From assembly GCA_025358205.1 (NCBI GenBank), contig JANYKG010000017.1, positions 1-64,000 of the forward strand: DNA of 64,000 nt, given 5' to 3'. This document shows positions 45,888 through 55,271 of the stretch, one piece after another. Source of the stretch: Armatimonadota bacterium (GTDB lineage Bacteria > Armatimonadota > UBA5829 > DTJY01). Both the position numbers and the translations under genes were made by a program. Numbering within the stretch: the stretch's first letter is position 1; every line of letters starts with the position of its first letter. The notes beneath the pieces are model-generated. The model was given only the letters and a program-made list of their open reading frames with translations, was not told the origin of the DNA and did not search any database.

Positions 45888-48506
45888 ATGGAGGATTGCG
45901 AGTTGAAGAAGATGCCGCCGAAGTACCTGGGGATTGTCAGAGGCATGCCGCGTTTCATCCTAGTGATTCTTGCTAGCGTTCTGTGCTCCCACTGCGTTTG
46001 TGCGGACCCCCTGAAGGTCGCCGTTTTGAACGACGGCCCGGCAGTCAGCGACATTCAGAAGCTCTATCAGCAGGCAGGATATGCTGTCGCATTGGATAGC
46101 GAAGCAGACCTTGCGAACCTGAAGGCCCCGGAGACGGCGCTTCTGGTCATCCCGCCAAAATCGGTCTTCCCGCCGAACGCCCGCAGGGGTCTGAACCGCT
46201 ATCTCGCGGAAGGCGGGAATGTGGCCGACCTGTCACCCCAAGCCTTCAACTACGACCCCAAGCCGGTTGACCCAAAGCCGATAGTGGACTTCGGCAAGGA
46301 AGGCGGATACACGGTCACCAAGCCGGAGAGCGGCGCCTACACGGTCATCAATCTGCCTGGCGGTAAGTCGAAGGGTATCCACCTTGCATCGAAGTACGTC
46401 TATGACGGCGAACTCTTCGTGAGCATTCCATTGGAGGCGCACCGTTCCGCCGACCGGAGCGTGGTCTGCTTCGATGCCAAGGGAGACTACGACATTGACG
46501 CACTTCGCCTGACGTTGGAGGACGATTCCGCCGCGAAGTATGTTGCGTTTGTGGAGTTGGGACGAGACTGGCGGCGCTACACACTCTCGTTCGCCGACTT
46601 CGTGCGGGTCGGCGAGGAGAAGAACCCCGCGCCTGTTGAACCCGCGAAAGTGCGCTTGCTCACCCTGGGAGTACACTACAAGGTGGTGTGGAAGGACGTC
46701 CGGGGATCGTTCTCCCTAGGGCAGGTATCGCTGGCTAAGGCGAGTCGGTTCGCTGGGGTTCCGACCTCATACATTATGAAGTGGCGGAATCGGTATGCCA
46801 GGTCGGGCGCGCCGTTCCCAGACTGGATTATTGATCCGTTCCAGCTTCCACAGCATTTCCGAGGAACCGAGGACATGGAGATAGGCGATGCGCTGAAGGT
46901 GACCGATATGCGCCGCGCGCCGATCCCATTGGCGAAGAGTTCTGGCAGGCAGGTCACCGCGTCAGAGATCCGCACGTTCACCGGCGGGCCGTATGCCAAA
47001 TCGTCGCTGATCTTGTTCAGCATCGAGGGGGGTGATTATGCGCCCGGGAAGCCGCTTGCCAAAGCGCTCATCTCCGCAAGCGATCTCGTTACCAGGACAT
47101 GCCGGATAGCGAAAGTCACGCCGATCACCACACCGGCGGACGAGAAACCGACTCAACTTCGCTGTAAGGTCTCGGTGCTTAACCCACTTTCGACCAGCGT
47201 CAGTGGACGGGTGACCGTTACCGTCGCGGACGGACTGATGCACGGCTCCGAGACAGCCCGCCTCAAGCCAGGCGGCTTCACCGATGTGACGGTCAACCTT
47301 GGAGAAGCGCCGCAGGCGTTCCCGATGACAAGATTCAAGTGGCGCGCTGAGGTCGAGGCTGGCGGCAGGCACGACGCCCTCGCGGATACCGTGGACGTGG
47401 AGCGGTCGTTGATTCAAGCCGCGATATACATGATGAACGTGCAGAAAGGTCATCCAGATGGCCGATTCAGCATCTACTTCTTCACAGACATCTATACCGC
47501 CCGCACGCTCTTCGCACTGAGCAACTACCTGCGCGCCCCGGCGGTCTGGGAGCGCAACGCCGACCTGCTGGCCGGGCTGAAGCCGCACGACTTCGCCGAG
47601 TCCGCGTTCCGGTTCTGCGACATGGTAGTCTCGCGGCAGACGGCGGAAGGCGGCATCTCCATCGGCTATGCAGAGCGCGACAACCTGCTCTTCACCGCCG
47701 ATGACGGCACCATAGTCCTGGGTCTCCTGCAAATCGCCTCTCAGATGGGTGACGATGCTCGCGCAAAAAGATACACGGAAGCCGGGCGCAAGTATTTCAA
47801 GTTCCGTGAGTCGCTGTACATCTCGGCGGAGAAGTCAAAGCGGCTTCAGGAGCAGTTCGGTAAGGATGCACCGGGCACGCGGGAAGGCCTTTACGGCCTC
47901 GGATTGCTCAACAGTGACATGCTGAAGAAGAACGGTGAGCACTGGCCGGAACCTAAGATCGAGGAGCGCGGCATTCAGTGGGTAATGCCGATATCAATGG
48001 GCGCAGTTGCCGCTTTGGACCTGATGAACCCGTCAAGCCCGGAGTACCACCCTGTCGTTTTGCGCGATGCCGCCGAGATCATCAACCAGGATTATGGAAT
48101 CGGCCGATCGAGCTACTTCCACGTCGAGTGTCTCTTCTGGATGCGCCAGGCAATCACCGACCCCGACATCCGAGCGAAGCTCCTGACGAAGATCGAGCAA
48201 TTCATCCCGCAGGTGCTGGGCGCCGATGACACTCCATACTACTTCCAGGGACGCGGCGCCCTTCACTGGCTCAACCTGGCGTACTACCGGCAGATAGAGG
48301 ACAGCGCTCGTACCAGGGCGCCGATGGCTCAGGGCGTCTGGCAGCTCTGTTCGGAGAGTTCCGGAGGTTCACTCAAGGGCATCGCGGATAGGTTCCCGTC
48401 AACGGCATATGGGCCGTCATGCGGTGGATACCGGACAGTCGCGTACGGCAGCATAGCTCTCATGGAACTGCTGAAGCCTGGCAGCACACGTCTTCAGAAA
48501 AGGTAG
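45888..48506 (+). CDS. Secreted protein of unknown function, possible carbohydrate-active/alpha-alpha barrel
   Basis: Signal peptide; CBM-like segment SVVCFDAKGDYDIDALRLTLEDD; helical C-terminal half. Confidence 0.6.
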   Translation: MEDCELKKMPPKYLGIVRGMPRFILVILASVLCSHCVCADPLKVAVLNDGPAVSDIQKLYQQAGYAVALDSEADLANLKAPETALLVIPPKSVFPPNARRGLNRYLAEGGNVADLSPQAFNYDPKPVDPKPIVDFGKEGGYTVTKPESGAYTVINLPGGKSKGIHLASKYVYDGELFVSIPLEAHRSADRSVVCFDAKGDYDIDALRLTLEDDSAAKYVAFVELGRDWRRYTLSFADFVRVGEEKNPAPVEPAKVRLLTLGVHYKVVWKDVRGSFSLGQVSLAKASRFAGVPTSYIMKWRNRYARSGAPFPDWIIDPFQLPQHFRGTEDMEIGDALKVTDMRRAPIPLAKSSGRQVTASEIRTFTGGPYAKSSLILFSIEGGDYAPGKPLAKALISASDLVTRTCRIAKVTPITTPADEKPTQLRCKVSVLNPLSTSVSGRVTVTVADGLMHGSETARLKPGGFTDVTVNLGEAPQAFPMTRFKWRAEVEAGGRHDALADTVDVERSLIQAAIYMMNVQKGHPDGRFSIYFFTDIYTARTLFALSNYLRAPAVWERNADLLAGLKPHDFAESAFRFCDMVVSRQTAEGGISIGYAERDNLLFTADDGTIVLGLLQIASQMGDDARAKRYTEAGRKYFKFRESLYISAEKSKRLQEQFGKDAPGTREGLYGLGLLNSDMLKKNGEHWPEPKIEERGIQWVMPISMGAVAALDLMNPSSPEYHPVVLRDAAEIINQDYGIGRSSYFHVECLFWMRQAITDPDIRAKLLTKIEQFIPQVLGADDTPYYFQGRGALHWLNLAYYRQIEDSARTRAPMAQGVWQLCSESSGGSLKGIADRFPSTAYGPSCGGYRTVAYGSIALMELLKPGSTRLQKR

Positions 48507-48512
48507 GAGATC

Positions 48513-49649
48513 ATGGCAACCAGAGATATCAGCCACGCATCACTCGCGATCAAACAGAACTGCACCGTTCGGCGTGAGGAGTATCTGGACTACATGACCT
48601 TCCAGGCGAACGCGAGGCCGCTGTTCACCGAGATATTCGGTCCGCTGATCGGCCTCAAGGAGGAGTGGGCGGAGCAGGGCGCTTTGCCTGAAGAACTGGA
48701 TTTATCAGCGTTCGAGTACCGCTGTCCCATGCGCGCGGGCGTGCCGGTCCACACCGGCTGGGTGGGCGGCGATCCGGAGCAGGTGCTTGAGGAGACGGAT
48801 GACTACCGCATCACCCGCGACGCCAGGGGTCGCACGATGAAACTCTGCAAGGGGTTCGCGACACTCCCGCTTCCGCTCGATCATCCTGTGAAGAACATGG
48901 ATGACTGGCTGAAGCTCAAGCCGCGATACGAGTTCTCGGAAGACCGTTTCAGCAAGGACTGGGAGCAGACCGCCCGGGCGCATCAGCAGGCGGGGCGTTC
49001 ACTTACCGTCGGCATCCCCGGCGGGTTCGACGAACCGAGGCAACTCATGGGCGAGGAGGAGCTATGCGTGTCGTTCTACACTCAGCCGGAGCTGATCCAC
49101 GATATCCTGCAAACCATCGGCGACACGGCGATGAAGGCGCTTGATAGAGTGTCTTCGGTCGTGCAGGTGGACGAGTTGAGCGTGCATGAGGACCTGGCCG
49201 GTAAGAGCGGTCCGTTGGTCGGCCCCAGCCAGATCGAGGAATTCATCAAGCCCTACTATCGGCGAGTGTGGGACATGCTGCAGAACAGGGGTGCGCGGCT
49301 CTTCAGCCAGGATTCCGACGGCAACATGAACCCGGTGATAGACGCGTTTGTGGATGCCGGGATCAACGTGATGTACCCCATGGAACCTGCGTCCGGCATG
49401 GACATTGTGAAGGTCCGCGAGGCTTACGGCGCCAGGCTCGCGTTCTGGGGCGGGATTGACAAGCACGTGATCAGGCGCACCAAAGAAGAGATTGAGGCCG
49501 AACTGGAGTACAAGATTCCGCTAATGGTGCGCACAGGCGGATGCATCCTCGGCCTCGACCACCGCATCCCGAACGGCACGCCGCTGGAGAACTACCGCTT
49601 CTACATCCGCAAGGCCTGGGAGATTCTGAATCGCGAGGTAGGGTCGTAG
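48513..49649 (+). CDS. Uroporphyrinogen decarboxylase (URO-D)-like protein
   Basis: VVQVDELSVHEDLAGKSGPLVGPSQIEEFIKPYYRRVWDML; ALRLAFWGGIDKHVIRRTKEEIEAELEYKIPLM-like region; GTPLENYRFYIRKAWE. Confidence 0.85.
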   Translation: MATRDISHASLAIKQNCTVRREEYLDYMTFQANARPLFTEIFGPLIGLKEEWAEQGALPEELDLSAFEYRCPMRAGVPVHTGWVGGDPEQVLEETDDYRITRDARGRTMKLCKGFATLPLPLDHPVKNMDDWLKLKPRYEFSEDRFSKDWEQTARAHQQAGRSLTVGIPGGFDEPRQLMGEEELCVSFYTQPELIHDILQTIGDTAMKALDRVSSVVQVDELSVHEDLAGKSGPLVGPSQIEEFIKPYYRRVWDMLQNRGARLFSQDSDGNMNPVIDAFVDAGINVMYPMEPASGMDIVKVREAYGARLAFWGGIDKHVIRRTKEEIEAELEYKIPLMVRTGGCILGLDHRIPNGTPLENYRFYIRKAWEILNREVGS

Positions 49650-49709
49650 CGGAATGAACTGATCGGACTTGCACTTTTTCACAAAAAACGTGCATAATAT
49701 CGGAAGAGC

Positions 49710-49784
49710 AAGCCTGCGCTATCCCCAAGTGCATAGCGCAGGGCCTTCTGAGCATTGTTCACGAACTTCGTGAACAATGCGGAC
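49710..49784 (-). repeat. Family-1 double-hairpin intergenic element (copy B)
   Basis: Reverse complement GTCCGCATTGTTCACGAAGTTCGTGAACAATGCTCAGAAGGCCCTGCGCTATGCACTTGGGGATAGCGCAGGCT. Confidence 0.8.
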
Positions 49785-49809
49785 CAGTTCGGTCGGAGGA
49801 AGAACGGTT

Positions 49810-50247
49810 TTGTGCAAAATACTTGTTGTGGATGACGAAGAGCAGGTGAGGGCGGCGATTCAGCGACGACTGCAGCGTGAGGGCTACAAGGTTGATGCGG
49901 TAGCGGGCGAGGCGGAGGCGGTCGAGCGCATTCAGAACGCTGACCCCCACTACGATATCGTGCTGACCGATATGGTTATGGAAGACCCGGACAGCGGTGT
50001 TAAGATACTTCAGACCGCGTTTGCCGAGGACATCTTTACCGAGGTTCTGGTGCTCACTGCATACGGCAACGTGGCCAACGCTGTGGAGTGCATGAAGCGC
50101 GGCGCGTTCGACTACGTGGAGAAGAACATCCCCGGCGTGGACGTGTACGAGCTGATGAGCCTGAAGGTCGCGCAGGCAATGGACCGGCGGCGCTCGTCCG
50201 TCAGCACTGCCCGCCGACTGGATGGAATAGGCCGATCCCTACGCTGA
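49810..50247 (+). CDS. Receiver-domain response regulator (TTG start with GGAGGA upstream)
   Basis: KILVVDDEEQVRAAIQRRLQREGYKV; IVLTDMVME; VLVLTAYGNVANAVECMKRGAFDYVEK. Confidence 0.92.
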   Translation: MCKILVVDDEEQVRAAIQRRLQREGYKVDAVAGEAEAVERIQNADPHYDIVLTDMVMEDPDSGVKILQTAFAEDIFTEVLVLTAYGNVANAVECMKRGAFDYVEKNIPGVDVYELMSLKVAQAMDRRRSSVSTARRLDGIGRSLR

Positions 50248-50287
50248 TGCCTCTCGGTATTTTCTGAACGACGGAACCACAATCCCT

Positions 50288-50365
50288 GGTCCGCATTATT
50301 CACAAATTTCGTGAATAATGCTCAGAAGGCCCTGCATGATGCGGGGATCGCATAATGCAGGCTAG
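50288..50365 (+). repeat. Family-1 double-hairpin intergenic element (copy C)
   Basis: GGTCCGCATTATTCACAAATTTCGTGAATAATGCTCAGAAGGCCCTGCATGATGCGGGGATCGCATAATGCAGGCTAG. Confidence 0.8.
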
Positions 50366-50374
50366 GAGTGACAC

Positions 50375-52222
50375 ATGCCGTTGCGCCTGCTCGCCGGACC
50401 CGTCGGAAGCGGCAAGACCACATGCCTGCTGGATACCTTCAAGCGGTTTTCGCCCGCGGAGAGTCTGTCGTCCGTGCGACTTGTGACGCCCAACCTCAGC
50501 CACGCTCGGCGAGTGCGCAAGACTCTGCTTTCAGACCCCGCTTTTCCGGGTTTCTTCGGCGATACCGTGCTGAGCATGCACGGGTTTGCGTCGGAGATCA
50601 TCAGGCTGTCCGGCCTCAATGCGCCTGGTATAGCCGGGGAGTCTGCGCGCACGCTCTTGCTGCAGCGAGTGATTAGCGAACGATGCCCGCCGTGCTTTGA
50701 GTCCGTGCGCTCTACCCCAGGATTCTCCGATGTGATGGTCCGAGCGATCAGCCTGCTGAAGCAGTCGGGCGTGCTCACGGATTATCTGCGCGTTGCGGTT
50801 GAATCTGCTCCCCATCTGCCAGCGCATTCTCGCGAGAAGCTGACGGGGGTCGCTGAAGTTTATGCGTCCTTCCAGACCGCGCTTGAGGCGTCCGGCCTTG
50901 GCGAATCGGACGATATTCTTCGCCTTGCTTTTTCTGCTGGGTCACCTTTCAAGCTCGTGCTGTTCGACGGGTGTACGCGCTTCAGTCCGCTTGAACGGGA
51001 GTTGATGGCCAAACTCGCTCAGGATTCTGATGTCATCGTCGCGCTGGACAGCGATGATACCGGGCGGTATGCAGAGGCGGAATCGGCGATCCGATTCTTC
51101 GCTCAGTTGCCGGACACAACTATCGAGCGGATGGCTTCTCGACGCACGGAGTCAGGCCTGACTCATCTCGCGCGGTCTGGCTTCGTTCCTTCCGCAGAGG
51201 CCATACCACCCGACGATACGGTAACGGTATTCAATGCGGCGGATCGGCGGTTGGAGACGGAGATGGTCGCGCGAGAGATCAGGCGGCTGAACCGTGACGG
51301 TTTCGCGTGGCAAGAGATCGCGGTGGTTTGCCGTGGCTCGCGGGAGAGGCAGCGCGTGTCCGGCATCATGCGCGAGTACGGCATCCCGATAGCGGAGGAG
51401 TACCTGCCGCTCAGTTCGTCGCCGCTGGTGTCGCGAATGCTGAGGTTGATGGACGGCATGGAACCTCAGTCTGCTCTCGACACCGCGCTGAGTGACACAC
51501 CTCCGCCAACCGACGAACGCGCCTTGCGGGAGTACAATGCAGCGCACAGGGCGATCAGGCGCATCATTGATGACATGCCGAACGCTCCCGCCGAGGATAT
51601 CGCCCGGTTGGTAAGGTCCACGGTCGAGAGTCGCGACTACCGGATGCCCGGCTCAGCCGAAGACGGCATCTGCATAACCAACCCGATCGGGATCGCGGGC
51701 CGGACGTTCCGCGCGGTGTTCGTGACCGGCCTCAGGGACGGCGTATTTCCGCGCGTGCCTGCCGAAGACCCCATTGTCAGCTACCGCGAGCGTGCGGCGT
51801 TGAATGCGGTTCTGCCTCATCCACTGACTGTACGAGCAGACGAAGAGCAGGCCGAGTGCGCGGCCTTTGTCTCCTGCGCAACCTCTGCATTGGACAAACT
51901 GTACCTGTGCGTGGATACCCAATCGTCTTTTCTTGATCAGGCTGAACGGCTATTTACCATGCCTTTGCCGATGCGCGAGGCGCTTGCTGCAGACATTCTC
52001 CCGACGCTTGGTGAGGCTGAAACCCTCCACGAGACCATCGCGCGGACCGTCCACGATTCGGTTGCCGGCGAAGACATCAATGCCGCCGCGACCGCCTACA
52101 ACGCGCTGATTCAGGCAGGCGCTTTTCAGCCCGATGTGTTCAGATGGATGGGCAGAGACTACTCACAGCCCGTGCCTGCCTACCTTCGAGTCCTCACGGG
52201 GTGGCCGGAGGTGTCCGAATGA
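50375..52222 (+). CDS. AddB/RexB-like P-loop protein (ends before any nuclease domain)
   Basis: LLAGPVGSGKTTCLLDTFKRF (Walker A); LVLFDGCTRFSPLERELMAKLA; FRAVFVTGLRDGVFPRVPAEDP. Confidence 0.75.
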   Translation: MPLRLLAGPVGSGKTTCLLDTFKRFSPAESLSSVRLVTPNLSHARRVRKTLLSDPAFPGFFGDTVLSMHGFASEIIRLSGLNAPGIAGESARTLLLQRVISERCPPCFESVRSTPGFSDVMVRAISLLKQSGVLTDYLRVAVESAPHLPAHSREKLTGVAEVYASFQTALEASGLGESDDILRLAFSAGSPFKLVLFDGCTRFSPLERELMAKLAQDSDVIVALDSDDTGRYAEAESAIRFFAQLPDTTIERMASRRTESGLTHLARSGFVPSAEAIPPDDTVTVFNAADRRLETEMVAREIRRLNRDGFAWQEIAVVCRGSRERQRVSGIMREYGIPIAEEYLPLSSSPLVSRMLRLMDGMEPQSALDTALSDTPPPTDERALREYNAAHRAIRRIIDDMPNAPAEDIARLVRSTVESRDYRMPGSAEDGICITNPIGIAGRTFRAVFVTGLRDGVFPRVPAEDPIVSYRERAALNAVLPHPLTVRADEEQAECAAFVSCATSALDKLYLCVDTQSSFLDQAERLFTMPLPMREALAADILPTLGEAETLHETIARTVHDSVAGEDINAAATAYNALIQAGAFQPDVFRWMGRDYSQPVPAYLRVLTGWPEVSE

Positions 52223-55200
52223 GGGTGCTCTTTCGGCGCAAGGCGGACAGATCGGCTGATGAGCGCATGCTCACCATCGAGCGTTCTGATTGGAGCCTGA
52301 ATGCCTTCCTGACCTCGCTCCTGCGAGAGTACGCTGTGATCGCGGGTGTTGACCCTGGGTTCAGAATGCTGAGTGAGAGCCGCAGGCGGGCGCTGGCCGG
52401 TCGTGTGGCGGAACGGCTGATGGAGGATCGGGCGTCACTCATCATGGAGCTTGGGGTTGTGGACGGCGACACCACGCTGATTCGCGAGGCGTTCCTTAGG
52501 CTTCATCAGGCAGGCGGAATCGTCCCTGCGCGCACAGCCGACCCTCGACCGTTCGCTGAGGCGCTTGGCCGCTGCTGCATGGACATCCTCGCGCCGCTTG
52601 CGAACGATGAGGATGCGCCTGAGGAGATCGTCAACCGCATTCGATCAGCCGCGCCGGGGCTGATGCTTGCGGCGAACCGGCTGGTGGAATCCTTCGACTG
52701 GAAGGCTCTGAGAAAGCTGCGGACGTTTCGTGGGATGTTCCGGCCCAGGGGTGGATTCCACAAATTCGAGCAGTCGCTGATCTGCGCTCGACAGGCCCTG
52801 GATCAGCTCATCGGCGCTTGTCTTGACGGGCAGTCGGCCCGGTGCGCGGACACGATGGTTGAACTGGTCGCAGAGTTCGAGACCCGATACTCCGCTGAGA
52901 AGGCGGGCCTCGGTGTGATGGACGTCGCCGACTTGCACGCAAAGGACCGGGCGATATGCACCGACATTCCCGAAATCGCCGAACGCCTTCGCGCCGAGTA
53001 CCCCGTTGTTCGCGTGCCGGACTGGAGCGACTGGACAGACGATGAGCGCGAGACCATCTCCTCCATCTGGCCATCGGGCGCCCTGATTATCGAGTCGCAA
53101 CAGTGGCCCTCCGCGCGACCGGGTATCACCGCGTTCGTGGACTATCTGTTCTCCGAGATCAATAGCGAGGATGGCGAGAAACGCCGTGTCGCTCACCCGA
53201 AGTCGCGAGAAACCGACGTCGAACTCATCATTCTGCCCACACCCTATGTTCGCACACCTGACGCTACTTACCGGCGGCACAGGCGCGAGGCGGCTGCCAT
53301 CGCCGAACGGATGCTTCAACTCAACTCCGAGGGCACGGCCTGGCGCGACATGGTCGTGATTCTGCCGTCGGGGTGGGATGCCGCCACCTACGAACGCGAA
53401 CTGCTCAGGCGCTGCATACCGGTCTGCGCCCTCGCCGGTTACGGGTTTTACGACGCGCCCGAAGTACGGGATGCGCTGAACGTTTTGCGCCTCACAGCCG
53501 ATCCTGAGAACCCCGATGCGCTCTTCCATGTGCTTGGCTCGCCGTTTGTGGGACTCACCGAACGCACACTGGCAGGTATCCGTGACGCCGCGTTTGAGTC
53601 GCCTGATCTACCGCTGTGGCGCGCGCTGCTGGAGTCTGCGCCTGCCGATGATGCCGACTCCCGAAGACTGAAGGAGTTCTTTCAGTGGATGCCGGAGTTG
53701 GTCGCCAGGAGCGACTCTGCGACAGCGGGCGAGTTGCTGGATACCGCTCTTTCCGCCACGTCATTCGACCTCAAGTTGCTGGCCATGCCGCTGGGCCTGA
53801 AGCGATACGCGAACATCCGCAAGCTACGGCAGAACCTCGCTGAGCCGGTGGGCTTGGAAGAATTCCTTGCCGGAATGGACGAGTCAGACCGCCTCGGCAT
53901 CGGCGAGCAGGAGGCCAGGCTGAGCGCGCCGGATGAGAACGCCGTGCGAATCATGACCATCAATCAGACGAGCGGTCAGCACTACCCAGTAGTTTTTCTG
54001 CCTGATCTTTCCCGCAGGCTCGGCGGCGCGAGGAGCATCTACGCCTTCGACTCGGACAGGGGCCTCGCGGTTGCACCGGTCGCCGATAACGGGCAACGGT
54101 GGATGTCGCTCAACTTCCGCGAGACCGAGGCCGCCGCTATGGGCAAGCGGGTGGAGGACGAGATGACGCGCCTTCACACAGCCATGGCCCGCGCAGCGGA
54201 GAAGCTGATCCTCATCGGTTGTACCGATCTGAACCCCAATCCGAGACGCGCATATAGCGAGACTCTGTCGGCCATGGGGTGGATCGAGCGAGCGCTCAAT
54301 CTGGGGCCGCAGTCTCGTGCGGGTGCGCTGAACGTGGGGCCATGCACGGTGGATCTGCGCTTTGTGGACCCGTCCGCGCCAATGCAGCCGACCGAAGAAC
54401 GGGCGACTCTGGCATTGAGTTACTCGGATGATCTGCGCGAGTGCCTGCCGGTTGACCTGCCGCCTGATACCGCGATCTCCGAAGCCGTCAGCAGATGTCT
54501 ACAAACCCCGTCCACCCCGGCTGTCCGCCTGAGCAGGCTGTCCGTCAGCCAAGCGCTGGACTACATGGAGTGCCCTGCACGGTTCCGGTATCGTCACATC
54601 CTCGGCATGCCCGATGAGCCATCTGAACCGCCGGACGACCTGGGCGAAGACGAGTACTCCGCCGCCGATCTGGGGCAGGCGGTTCACGATGCGCTCTCCC
54701 GCGTGGATTTCTCCATAGGCATTGGCTTTCAGTTGGACGAACTTACCGCCGTTCCGCACATGGGTATACGCGCCGAGATGAGGGAACTTCTTACCCGCTT
54801 TGGAGAGTCTAAGTGGTGGGCCGAGCTTGCCGCCGCCGATGAGCTGCTCAGGGAAATACCGTTCGAGATCATGGTCGAGGGCAAGGTGTTCGCCGGGCGC
54901 ATAGATGCGATCTACCGGCAGGGCGCTGCGTGGACGGTGCTCGACTACAAGACCGGGCGCGGCGAGGACAAGGCGCGGTACGAGATGCAGGTCGGCATGT
55001 ACGCACATGCTCTCCACCGGCTCCTCGGCGTGATGCCAGCCAGGTCCGCGCTCGCACTGCTCACGACAGGCGGCGAATGGGTGCGCGACACCTCGGACGG
55101 TGAGTCCGCCCGCACGGCACTGGACTCAGTGAAGCAAGCCGTCCGCAGCCTGGATGAAGCCATATTCACAAGTCAGTCCGGTGAATACTGCCGATGGTGT

Positions 55201-55245
55201 GCCTGCTCACGTACTTGCCCGCAGGAATCCGTGAAGTGCGAGTAG
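52219..55245 (+). CDS. AddA/UvrD-like protein lacking Walker A, with C-terminal PD-(D/E)XK nuclease and Fe-S-type cysteines
   Basis: NAFLTSLLREYAVIAGVDPGFRML aligns with the AddA post-Ia region; AVRIMTINQTSGQHYPVVFLPDL; YMECPARFRYRHIL; GKVFAGRIDAIYRQGAAWTVLDYKTG; GEYCRWCACSRTCPQ; ATGA overlap with previous gene. Confidence 0.75.
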   Translation: MRVLFRRKADRSADERMLTIERSDWSLNAFLTSLLREYAVIAGVDPGFRMLSESRRRALAGRVAERLMEDRASLIMELGVVDGDTTLIREAFLRLHQAGGIVPARTADPRPFAEALGRCCMDILAPLANDEDAPEEIVNRIRSAAPGLMLAANRLVESFDWKALRKLRTFRGMFRPRGGFHKFEQSLICARQALDQLIGACLDGQSARCADTMVELVAEFETRYSAEKAGLGVMDVADLHAKDRAICTDIPEIAERLRAEYPVVRVPDWSDWTDDERETISSIWPSGALIIESQQWPSARPGITAFVDYLFSEINSEDGEKRRVAHPKSRETDVELIILPTPYVRTPDATYRRHRREAAAIAERMLQLNSEGTAWRDMVVILPSGWDAATYERELLRRCIPVCALAGYGFYDAPEVRDALNVLRLTADPENPDALFHVLGSPFVGLTERTLAGIRDAAFESPDLPLWRALLESAPADDADSRRLKEFFQWMPELVARSDSATAGELLDTALSATSFDLKLLAMPLGLKRYANIRKLRQNLAEPVGLEEFLAGMDESDRLGIGEQEARLSAPDENAVRIMTINQTSGQHYPVVFLPDLSRRLGGARSIYAFDSDRGLAVAPVADNGQRWMSLNFRETEAAAMGKRVEDEMTRLHTAMARAAEKLILIGCTDLNPNPRRAYSETLSAMGWIERALNLGPQSRAGALNVGPCTVDLRFVDPSAPMQPTEERATLALSYSDDLRECLPVDLPPDTAISEAVSRCLQTPSTPAVRLSRLSVSQALDYMECPARFRYRHILGMPDEPSEPPDDLGEDEYSAADLGQAVHDALSRVDFSIGIGFQLDELTAVPHMGIRAEMRELLTRFGESKWWAELAAADELLREIPFEIMVEGKVFAGRIDAIYRQGAAWTVLDYKTGRGEDKARYEMQVGMYAHALHRLLGVMPARSALALLTTGGEWVRDTSDGESARTALDSVKQAVRSLDEAIFTSQSGEYCRWCACSRTCPQESVKCE

Positions 55246-55271
55246 AACTGCTTCCACTGGAGGACAGCTAG

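Noticed and set aside
52645-53529. 294-aa minus-strand ORF inside the AddA-like gene
   Set aside because: Antisense GC-frame artefact; translation has no domain features.
50375-55245. The two Add-like ORFs as one frameshifted gene
   Set aside because: They overlap by ATGA in a translational-coupling arrangement, and the second resumes with AddA-like rather than AddB-like sequence, so two genes fit better. An assembly deletion of the AddA N-terminus cannot be fully excluded.
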